From the NCBI RefSeq assembly GCF_028293835.1, contig NZ_JAQGNX010000037.1, positions 1 to 64,000 on the forward strand: DNA of 64,000 nucleotides. The letters run 5' to 3'. Position numbers and translations under genes: made by a program. Shown one piece after another: positions 18,603-26,009 of this stretch. Every line of letters begins with the position of its first letter. Positions within the stretch are counted from its first letter, which is position 1. The notes under the pieces were generated by a model. The model saw only the letters and a program-made list of their open reading frames with translations. It made no database searches and was not told the DNA's origin. The DNA comes from Pseudomonas sp. (lineage in GTDB: Bacteria > Pseudomonadota > Gammaproteobacteria > Pseudomonadales > Pseudomonadaceae).

Positions 18603-19151
18603 ATGAATTCGCAAAGCATCATCGTCCCGAAAATCTCCACGCTGGCGGTTCATGAACCCCGGGCGCGGGCTATCGTGCGTTGGCTGGTGCGCAAAAATAT
18701 CGTCGAAGAAGCGCCGACCACCTGTGGCCGCAGCGGTAATCGCATGGCCCATGCCATTGCGCCGGGCGCGGCCAGCGTCGTATTGCACCCGGAAGCCTTG
18801 CCGTTCAATGAGCCGGTCAATGGCCTGGAAGTCATCACCCATCGCTGCATTTACACACCGGCCAAGGGGTTTTTAGAAGAAGCAGGCTGCGCCGAGTGCC
18901 GTAAAGAAGTCGGCGAAGCGCTGTTCGAAAGCCTGGAAGACTGGATGCCAGGGCGCACCGACAACTTCGTCTGCCCGGAATGCGGGCACGAAGACGACAT
19001 CAACGGGTTCCTGTTCTTGCAGCCCTGCGCGTTTTCCAACCTGGGCTTTATTTTCAACAACTGGGCTGAAGCCGGATTCAAACAGGACTTCATCGACGAA
19101 TTCGCCGATTGGCTGGACAACCCGGTGGCGTGGGTCAAGGTTGAGCTCTGA
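18603..19151 (+). CDS. Conserved protein with two CxxC pairs
   Basis: Function not recognised. The 182-aa soluble protein has two cysteine knuckles, CAEC (about 96-99) and CPEC (about 124-127), spaced like a zinc ribbon. More cysteines lie at CGRS, HRCIY and QPCAF. The C-terminal third is acidic and aromatic (FIDEFADWLDNPVAWVKVEL). No signal peptide or membrane segment is visible. I recall similar Pseudomonas proteins carrying uninformative names. It follows the permease by 58 bases, possibly a separate transcript, and precedes the guaB promoter region. Confidence 0.75.
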   Translation: MNSQSIIVPKISTLAVHEPRARAIVRWLVRKNIVEEAPTTCGRSGNRMAHAIAPGAASVVLHPEALPFNEPVNGLEVITHRCIYTPAKGFLEEAGCAECRKEVGEALFESLEDWMPGRTDNFVCPECGHEDDINGFLFLQPCAFSNLGFIFNNWAEAGFKQDFIDEFADWLDNPVAWVKVEL

Positions 19152-19428
19152 CTGGCGCACCTCTAAAAAACCAATAAGTTATTGAAATTAAAGGTATTTG
19201 TAGGAGAGCGCTTGCCGGCGATGGAGCGCGAAGCGGTCCAGGTGCCGAACGCAGTTCTAACGGAAGAATATACATTCGCTGGATTACGACTGCTGCGCAG
19301 CTGACGTGAGAACACAGTTGCTACAGTGTCCGTATTTGCGGCTCGACGGCACGCGTCGAAGATTGGGTATCGCAAACGAGCGTAAATGACCGCTCTGGAG
19401 CTCAATGAATAATAGCCCAAGGTTTACA
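19152..19428. other. Intergenic region upstream of guaB
   Basis: About 280 bases without a convincing gene. Near 19200 is TGTAGGAGAGCGCTTGCCGGCGATGG, a fragment related to REP elements. The remainder shows no clear ORF, tRNA or terminator. Confidence 0.5.
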
Positions 19429-19457
19429 TTGAGCCGAAGGGTCTGTCTGGGTATAAT
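19429..19457 (+). promoter_or_regulatory. guaB promoter (sigma-70 type)
   Basis: TTGAGC (19429-19434) and a perfect TATAAT (19452-19457) are separated by exactly 17 bases, 35 bases upstream of the guaB ATG. Confidence 0.75.
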
Positions 19458-19492
19458 GGCGCGCTTCCAATTTCCCGCTCGGGAGCCCCCGC

Positions 19493-20962
19493 ATGCTGCG
19501 TATCAGCCAAGAAGCTCTAACCTTCGACGACATTCTCTTAGTGCCCGGTTATTCCGAGGTACTTCCTAACGAAGTTAGTTTGAAGACACGTTTGACACGT
19601 GGCATCGAGCTCAACATTCCGCTGGTTTCGGCCGCAATGGATACCGTGACCGAAGCCCGATTGGCAATTGCCATGGCTCAGGAAGGCGGCATCGGCATTA
19701 TCCACAAGAACATGACCATCGAGCAGCAAGCTGCCGAAGTGCGCAAGGTCAAGAAGTTCGAAGCGGGCGTCGTGAAAGACCCAATCACCATCGAGGCCGA
19801 CGCCACGGTTCGTGACCTCTTCGAACTGACGCGCCTGCACAACATTTCCGGCGTACCTGTACTGCACGATGGCGACCTGGTCGGCATCGTGACGTCCCGC
19901 GACGTGCGCTTCGAAAACCGTCTGGACGCCAAGGTCCGCGAAGTGATGACGCCTAAAGAGCGTTTGGTCACCGTGCGTGAAGGCGCCGACAAGTACGAAG
20001 TGCGTGAATTGCTGCACAAGCATCGTCTGGAAAAAGTCCTGATCGTCGACGCCAGTTTCGCGCTCAAAGGCATGATGACGGTCAAGGACATCGAAAAAGC
20101 CAAGGCCTATCCATTGGCCAGCAAGGATGACCAGGGTCGCCTGCGCGTCGGCGCTGCAGTCGGCACCGGCAAAGACACTGGCGAACGCGTTGCGGCCCTG
20201 GTGCTGGCAGGCGTTGATGTAGTGGTGGTCGACACTGCCCACGGACATTCCAAAGGTGTTATTGACCGCGTCCGCTGGGTCAAGGAAAACTTCCCCGACG
20301 TACAAGTCATTGGCGGCAACATCGCCACTGGCGCTGCCGCCAAGGCATTGGTTGCCGCTGGCGCTGACGCGGTAAAGGTCGGCATCGGTCCTGGCTCCAT
20401 TTGCACTACGCGCATCGTCGCCGGTGTAGGCGTCCCGCAAATCAGCGCCATCGCCAACGTGGCCGCTGCCCTTGAAGGCACCGGCGTTCCGTTGATCGCC
20501 GACGGCGGCATCCGTTACTCGGGCGACCTGTCCAAAGCCATCGTCGCCGGCGCTTCCAGCGTCATGATGGGTTCGATGTTTGCCGGTACCGAAGAGGCTC
20601 CCGGAGAAATCGAACTGTTCCAGGGTCGCTCGTACAAGGCCTACCGCGGCATGGGTTCGCTGGGCGCCATGTCCCAGGTTCAGGGCTCGTCGGACCGTTA
20701 CTTCCAGGATTCTTCGGAAGGCGCCGAGAAGCTGGTGCCTGAAGGCATCGAAGGCCGCGTTGCCTATAAAGGCTCGTTGACCGCCATCGTTCACCAACTG
20801 ATGGGTGGCCTGCGTTCCTCCATGGGCTACACCGGCAGCGCCGACATCGAAGAAATGCGCACCAAGCCAGAATTTGTGCGTATTACCGGTGCCGGGATGG
20901 CTGAGTCCCACGTCCATGACGTGCAGATCACCAAAGAAGCGCCGAACTACCGCGTCGGCTAA
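19493..20962 (+). CDS. guaB: IMP dehydrogenase
   Basis: NAD-dependent oxidation of IMP to XMP, the committed step to GMP. It has 489 aa. A TIM barrel is interrupted by a pair of CBS domains (about 93-205: [20 protein letters not shown] and [15 protein letters not shown]). The catalytic Cys304 is in [13 protein letters not shown], and the flap RGMGSLGAM is present. GGGAG upstream of ATG 19493 supports the start. It is followed by guaA, but a REP element and a hairpin lie in between. Confidence 0.98.
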   Translation: MLRISQEALTFDDILLVPGYSEVLPNEVSLKTRLTRGIELNIPLVSAAMDTVTEARLAIAMAQEGGIGIIHKNMTIEQQAAEVRKVKKFEAGVVKDPITIEADATVRDLFELTRLHNISGVPVLHDGDLVGIVTSRDVRFENRLDAKVREVMTPKERLVTVREGADKYEVRELLHKHRLEKVLIVDASFALKGMMTVKDIEKAKAYPLASKDDQGRLRVGAAVGTGKDTGERVAALVLAGVDVVVVDTAHGHSKGVIDRVRWVKENFPDVQVIGGNIATGAAAKALVAAGADAVKVGIGPGSICTTRIVAGVGVPQISAIANVAAALEGTGVPLIADGGIRYSGDLSKAIVAGASSVMMGSMFAGTEEAPGEIELFQGRSYKAYRGMGSLGAMSQVQGSSDRYFQDSSEGAEKLVPEGIEGRVAYKGSLTAIVHQLMGGLRSSMGYTGSADIEEMRTKPEFVRITGAGMAESHVHDVQITKEAPNYRVG

Positions 20963-20980
20963 CAACGCAATTAGCTGTCC

Positions 20981-21072
20981 CTGCAGGAGCGAAGTCATTC
21001 GCGAAAAAGCAACAACACGGTCTGCCAGACAAACCGTGTCGTCCGCTTCGCGAATGGATTCGGTCCCACGGG
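20981..21072. repeat. REP-like inverted element between guaB and guaA
   Basis: The left arm CAGGAGCGAAGTCATTCGCGAA and the right arm TTCGCGAATGGATTCGGTCCC are of the second REP type. Between them is an internal hairpin CACGGTCTGCC..ACCGTG. Confidence 0.75.
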
Positions 21073-21076
21073 TAAT

Positions 21077-21098
21077 CGGGGCTGCTTTAGCAGCCCCG
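21077..21098 (+). terminator. Strong stem-loop between guaB and guaA
   Basis: CGGGGCTGC / GCAGCCCCG with a TTTA loop. It is followed by TGTTATTT rather than a continuous T-run, so it may be a weak terminator or an mRNA 3'-end stabiliser. Confidence 0.5.
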
Positions 21099-21129
21099 TG
21101 TTATTTCCGAATTCCACGAGAGAAGAGTC

Positions 21130-22707
21130 ATGGCCCTCGACATTCACGCCCACCGCATTCTGATCCTCGACTTCGGTTCGCAGTACACCCAACTGATCGC
21201 CCGTCGTGTGCGAGAAATTGGTGTGTATTGCGAGCTACATCCGTTCGACATGGACGATGAAGCGATCCGCGAATTCAATCCGCGCGGGATCATCCTCGCT
21301 GGCGGCCCGGAGTCTGTTCATGAAGCGGGCAGCCCACGGGCGCCGCAAGCGTGTTTCGACCTGAACGTTCCCATCTTCGGCATCTGCTACGGCATGCAGA
21401 CCATGGCCGAGCAGTTGGGCGGTCGCGTGCAAGGCTCCGAGATGCGCGAGTTCGGTTACGCCCGTGTTGATGTAGTCGGCAAAAGCCGCATCCTTGATGG
21501 CATCGAAGATCACATAGACCTCGACGGTGTTCTCGGCCTCGACGTCTGGATGAGCCATGGCGATAAAGTCACTGAAATTCCAGAAGGCTTCCATCTGTTG
21601 GCCAGCACCCCAAGCTGCCCGATCGCTGGCATGGCCGATGACACACGCGGCTACTACGGCGTGCAGTTCCACCCGGAAGTGACCCACACCAAGCAGGGCG
21701 GGCGCATTCTGTCGCGCTTTATCCTCGACATCTGCGGCTGCGAAGCGCTGTGGACGCCATCGCATATCGCTGACGACGCCATCGCCAGCATTCGCGCTCA
21801 AGTGGGCACCGACAACGTACTGCTCGGCCTGTCTGGGGGCGTGGATTCTTCGGTAGTCGCCGCCCTGCTGCACAAAGCCATCGGCGATCAGCTGACCTGC
21901 GTGTTTGTCGACAACGGCTTGTTGCGCTTGCATGAAGGCGAGCAAGTGATGGCCATGTTCGCCGAGAACATGGGAGTCAAAGTGATTCGGGCCAACGCTG
22001 CGGACCAGTTCCTCGGCAACCTGGCAGGCGAAAGCGACCCAGAGAAGAAGCGCAAAATCATCGGTCGTACCTTCATCGATGTGTTCGACGCCGAATCCTG
22101 CAAGCTGGACAACATCAAGTACCTGGCCCAAGGCACCATCTACCCGGACGTGATCGAGTCGGCTGGCGCGAAAAGCGGCAAGGCCCATGTGATCAAGTCG
22201 CACCACAACGTGGGCGGTTTGCCGGACGAGATGAACCTCAAGCTGGTCGAGCCACTGCGCGAACTGTTCAAGGATGAAGTCCGTCGTTTGGGCCTCGAAC
22301 TCGGTCTGCCTTACGACATGGTTTACCGTCACCCATTCCCTGGTCCAGGCCTGGGCGTGCGGATTCTCGGTGAAGTGAAAAAGGAATACGCCGACCTGTT
22401 GCGTCGTGCTGACCATATCTTCATCGAAGAACTGCGCAAGGCCGACTGGTATCACAAAGTCAGCCAAGCGTTCGTGGTGTTCCAGCCAGTGAAATCGGTC
22501 GGCGTGGTGGGCGATGCTCGTCGCTACGCATGGGTCGTTGCCCTGCGCGCCGTTGAAACCATCGACTTCATGACCGCACGCTGGGCGCACCTGCCCTACG
22601 AGCTGCTTGAGGTTGTCAGCGGCCGTATCATCAATGAAATCGAAGGCATCTCCCGCGTCACCTACGACGTGTCGAGCAAACCGCCAGCGACCATTGAGTG
22701 GGAATGA
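21130..22707 (+). CDS. guaA: GMP synthase (glutamine-hydrolysing)
   Basis: Converts XMP to GMP using ATP and glutamine. The N-terminal class I amidotransferase has Cys86 (FGICYGMQ), His181 and Glu183 (HPEVTHT). The ATP-pyrophosphatase domain has the P-loop LSGGVDSSV near 230. A C-terminal dimer domain ends in the conserved STYEW-like ending (here PPATIEWE). It has 525 aa, the standard length. A strong terminator follows at 22726. Confidence 0.98.
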   Translation: MALDIHAHRILILDFGSQYTQLIARRVREIGVYCELHPFDMDDEAIREFNPRGIILAGGPESVHEAGSPRAPQACFDLNVPIFGICYGMQTMAEQLGGRVQGSEMREFGYARVDVVGKSRILDGIEDHIDLDGVLGLDVWMSHGDKVTEIPEGFHLLASTPSCPIAGMADDTRGYYGVQFHPEVTHTKQGGRILSRFILDICGCEALWTPSHIADDAIASIRAQVGTDNVLLGLSGGVDSSVVAALLHKAIGDQLTCVFVDNGLLRLHEGEQVMAMFAENMGVKVIRANAADQFLGNLAGESDPEKKRKIIGRTFIDVFDAESCKLDNIKYLAQGTIYPDVIESAGAKSGKAHVIKSHHNVGGLPDEMNLKLVEPLRELFKDEVRRLGLELGLPYDMVYRHPFPGPGLGVRILGEVKKEYADLLRRADHIFIEELRKADWYHKVSQAFVVFQPVKSVGVVGDARRYAWVVALRAVETIDFMTARWAHLPYELLEVVSGRIINEIEGISRVTYDVSSKPPATIEWE

Positions 22708-22725
22708 TCTCCAATAGATGTCGCA

Positions 22726-22760
22726 AAAAAACCGCTGATTTTTGATCAGCGGTTTTTTTT
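22726..22760. terminator. Bidirectional terminator between guaA and the toxin gene
   Basis: AAACCGCTGAT / ATCAGCGGTTT stem with a short T-rich loop. It is flanked by A-runs on the left and T-runs on the right, so it can serve guaA (plus) and the converging large gene (minus). Confidence 0.92.
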
Positions 22761-22880
22761 ACGGCTCGCAGCGTAGCTGCGGGTGATACCGCTGAAGGTC
22801 GTACCGATCCAATCGCAGCCTTCTGCAGTTCCTACACATTCTGCATTTATGTGGATTGCGGTTTGCCTATAAATAACGGG

Positions 22881-25829
22881 CTAGTGAACCCACGTCATGC
22901 CCATCAACGTCAGCGCGTCCACCAGTTGGCGAACGCTGTCATAGCGCCTGCCGCTGATGTAGATCCATTTCGGTCGCAGGATATAAAAATGCCCGTCCTC
23001 GGACTGGATGGGGGTGCGAACCAGCACGTTTTCTCCACTGCGGTGAATCAAGACCGGTTGACCCGTTGAGCTGTCGATGGTGAACATGCCTGCCTGAACC
23101 AACCAGTCGCTATCCATGCTCAGTGGGGTATCGCTTGGGCGCGTTCCCATTTGTAGTCGCAGGTCGCTTTTTACAAACCCGGCGTTCGCCCCCATTGCAG
23201 TAGTCATACCGGCGCCAGGGTCAACCTCGATGCCACTGGAACGTCCTTTACTGACGTCTTCAATTCGCAGACCGATGGCGCCTTCTAGTTCGCTTACGCC
23301 GGGCACGCCTTTGAACGTATTGGCGTGGCTATTGCCAACCAGCGCCACCCAATTGCCAGCGCCGTGAGCAGTTTGATCGGCACGGATGACGAGCCGAGCA
23401 AAATAATTCATTGCTTGCTGGCGAAGCGTTTTAGTGTGGTCAGGTAATCCTGCCAGCCTGTAACTGGCCATGCAGTCGATGGCACGGATGCGAATATGAT
23501 GTTCGTTGGCCGCCTTGACCAGCGCGAGAAAGGTGAATTGGCCGCTGGGGTCCGTACGGTGTCCGATATCCAAACTCTTGAGATACCGTTTCAGGCCCTT
23601 GGGCATGCTCCCTGTTCGGGAGAACGCGTCTAGCTCAACCTGATGGAAATCTGTTAGCAGATGCTCCATGTACAGCGTCTTGACCTTCAACTTGGCCAGC
23701 TGCGGCATGCTCTCAATCAGCAATTTTTTGCTGCCAATGCTTGCATGATTTTCGCCGATGACCAGGCCCGACGATTTTTCGAAAATCTGTTTAAAGATAT
23801 CTTTGCTGTTAGCCGTGGCTTTTATCGCCGGGATTTCAGGCCGAGGGGGTAATCCCGGGTTGGCGAAAAAGGCAGAAACGTCTGCGGCCAAGCGCTTTCG
23901 AATTATCCTGAATGCCACGTAAGGGTCACGCCAGCCAGGGGCGAGATTTACTCGTTCACCGCTGAGTACTTTGGGGTCGGCACCCTCGGCACCGGCTCGT
24001 AAATCTGCTTTTTCCACGTCCGATACATCATAGGGATAAACGACAGGGTCCACCTCAGGCGTCACCGCGGCGGCCCGCCCCCAGGGCATTCTGCCAAAAA
24101 TTTTACCGCCACCTTTAAGTCCACCAGCCAGTACGGGCTCCCACTCGCCAGCAGCATTCAAACCCACGGGTAAGTTTCGGTAAAACGAGAAAGGGTTGGT
24201 CGGGTCGATGATCACCCAGCGTTTCATCTCGTTGACGTAGCGTACGGCGTACGCAAAGCCATTCATGGGGATATAGGTTTGACCCATTTCCAGCTCATAA
24301 ACGCCGAGCATCTTGCCCTCGCTTGAGGGTACATAACCGTCGAGCAGTACGTTGGTTTCGAACGGCGTCAACAACGCGTCAGCTTCCACCGGATAAACCG
24401 GTCCTGGCGCCAGGGTTGCAAGTTCACCAGCGATGGCCGGGTGGTCGACAGGCAGCGGCGGCCCAACGTCTACTTCGTGTATCGCAGGGTCCACTGCGCC
24501 TTCGCCTTCTACGGACTCTCCACCCAGGCCGACTAGAAACAGACTGTTAAACAATGTATCCACACCGCTGAGAATGGCACCAATGACTCCGGCCCTGCGT
24601 TCAGCCGTTGTGTGGCCAGTGACCGCTTGATCAATGTTCAGGCCAGTGTTCGAAACGCCAGCGCCGACGGCTACTAACGCGACCGGCCAATCCAGTGCGG
24701 CCAGTCCGCCAGCGATCCGCGAGAAATTGCCGAGAAAACCGATCCACATCTGTTTTCTCAGGTCAGCATTGGAGTGCAGGGAGACGTAAGCGTCCTCGGT
24801 CATTCGAGCCTTCGCTGAGTCGCGCAGCCAGGTGAACGCATCGCCGGTAATGGTGTGATCGTTTTGGTTGATCAGACCAGGGCCAGGCGCACCCCACTGG
24901 CTGAACATCAAGTCGATCATGTGGTTCAAGCCCACGGCGCTGTCAGTTTCCAGATGGCTGGATAAAGGAAAGTGCGCCATGAACTCGGCGCGGTTGGTGG
25001 CTCGGTTGGTTTGCGACATGACCCACCACTGCAGATCGTCCGGGGTTTCAAACCCATGAAACGCGTCAATATTGCCTGGCACGTAGAGCAGCTGCCGACC
25101 GTTCCGGTCGACGATACGCAGGATATTGCTGGCGACGATACCGGCGATATCAAAGCTGCAAACCCGCAGAGAATCGACGGGAGACGCCTCGGACATGAGC
25201 TCAGGAATGCCCATCGGCCAGGTGGCCTCGCCGCAGGTGGCTTTAACGACGGTGTTAAAGTTCGCTTCAGACAGCGAGCCACTTTCCCGTTCTTCCAGTG
25301 CTTTGGCGAGGAAGTTGCCTTTAGCCATGGTTCGGAAGTCATCTGCGCATTTTTGCCAGAAAGCATTCAGTTTCGTCGAGTAGCGAGCGCTGAAGTCTAT
25401 TTCCCAAAGGTCATTAAGCACGTCGGCAGGCAGCAGCCTGACTTCGTTAGTTTCATTGAATATCCTGGCCGACGGACCCGCTGTATAGAAGCCGCCAATG
25501 ACTTGAAGGTCGAGCACGTTATCTTGGTCATGGGCGTTAAATCGACGCATCACCAGCTGCGGGAGGGTCAGGGATTCGATGGGTGGATCGTAGTGTTGCC
25601 AGCCGTTGAATGTCTGCGGGCTGCTGACGGAAGTAGTGAAGCGGTGCCAGTAGACATGATCGGGTTCGATAAACGCGCCGATGCGTTTTTCGAGGATCTC
25701 GATGGCTGCTTCCCGGGCCATTTGCAGCATGTCTGGGCAGTTCCAGACGAGGTCTTCAGCAATAGTCTGGAGGACGGATTGGTCTACAGTGGCGTTGTTT
25801 GAGGCTGTAGTTGTTTCAGGCGAGAGCAT
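22881..25829 (-). CDS. Large dermonecrotic-type toxin candidate, paralogue 1
   Basis: About 982 aa from ATG 25829 (GGATG 8 bases upstream); an in-frame ATG at 25862 would add 11. Positions below use the 993-residue numbering. Residues 40-345 form a conserved region recalled as DUF6543, found in Pseudomonas toxins. Residues 383-447 hold two hydrophobic helices (ALDWPVALVAVGAGVSN; VIGAILSGVDTLFNSLFLVG). A beta-rich module lies at 490-590. Residues 695-870 carry VIGENHAS (703), LYMEHLLTDFHQ (E733, H734) and ALVGNSHA (H846). These resemble the EreA/ChaN/Tiki and Pasteurella toxin C2 superfamily, called membrane-targeted effector domain. A tail (919-993) follows. There is no signal peptide. It is apparently monocistronic. 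Toxicity and target are inferred. Confidence 0.75.
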   Translation of the reverse strand: MLSPETTTASNNATVDQSVLQTIAEDLVWNCPDMLQMAREAAIEILEKRIGAFIEPDHVYWHRFTTSVSSPQTFNGWQHYDPPIESLTLPQLVMRRFNAHDQDNVLDLQVIGGFYTAGPSARIFNETNEVRLLPADVLNDLWEIDFSARYSTKLNAFWQKCADDFRTMAKGNFLAKALEERESGSLSEANFNTVVKATCGEATWPMGIPELMSEASPVDSLRVCSFDIAGIVASNILRIVDRNGRQLLYVPGNIDAFHGFETPDDLQWWVMSQTNRATNRAEFMAHFPLSSHLETDSAVGLNHMIDLMFSQWGAPGPGLINQNDHTITGDAFTWLRDSAKARMTEDAYVSLHSNADLRKQMWIGFLGNFSRIAGGLAALDWPVALVAVGAGVSNTGLNIDQAVTGHTTAERRAGVIGAILSGVDTLFNSLFLVGLGGESVEGEGAVDPAIHEVDVGPPLPVDHPAIAGELATLAPGPVYPVEADALLTPFETNVLLDGYVPSSEGKMLGVYELEMGQTYIPMNGFAYAVRYVNEMKRWVIIDPTNPFSFYRNLPVGLNAAGEWEPVLAGGLKGGGKIFGRMPWGRAAAVTPEVDPVVYPYDVSDVEKADLRAGAEGADPKVLSGERVNLAPGWRDPYVAFRIIRKRLAADVSAFFANPGLPPRPEIPAIKATANSKDIFKQIFEKSSGLVIGENHASIGSKKLLIESMPQLAKLKVKTLYMEHLLTDFHQVELDAFSRTGSMPKGLKRYLKSLDIGHRTDPSGQFTFLALVKAANEHHIRIRAIDCMASYRLAGLPDHTKTLRQQAMNYFARLVIRADQTAHGAGNWVALVGNSHANTFKGVPGVSELEGAIGLRIEDVSKGRSSGIEVDPGAGMTTAMGANAGFVKSDLRLQMGTRPSDTPLSMDSDWLVQAGMFTIDSSTGQPVLIHRSGENVLVRTPIQSEDGHFYILRPKWIYISGRRYDSVRQLVDALTLMGMTWVH

Positions 25830-25937
25830 GTTCTTCATCCATGAATAAAGGTGGAACGTCATCGTGACGGATGTCTTTACCCATTGAGTAATAGGTATTT
25901 ATCGGATATGTAACGGGTAAGACGGGTGCTGCTGTTG

Positions 25938-25972
25938 CGAAAAAACCCGCTAAGAATCAGCGGGTTTTTTTT
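25938..25972 (-). terminator. Terminator of toxin paralogue 2
   Basis: AAACCCGCT / AGCGGGTTT stem with a 7-base loop and six Ts on the minus-strand side (eight Ts on the plus side). It lies 38 bases past the stop of paralogue 2. It separates the two toxin genes transcriptionally. Confidence 0.9.
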
Positions 25973-26009
25973 GCGTGAGGGCAGTCAGCGTTGGCTGCCG
26001 TTTAGCAGG

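Noticed and set aside
19538..20998. 486-codon open frame antisense to guaB
   Set aside because: Codon-bias shadow of guaB; a His/Gln-rich product without motifs.
21235..22590. 451-codon open frame antisense to guaA
   Set aside because: Shadow of guaA in a G+C-rich genome; no independent evidence.
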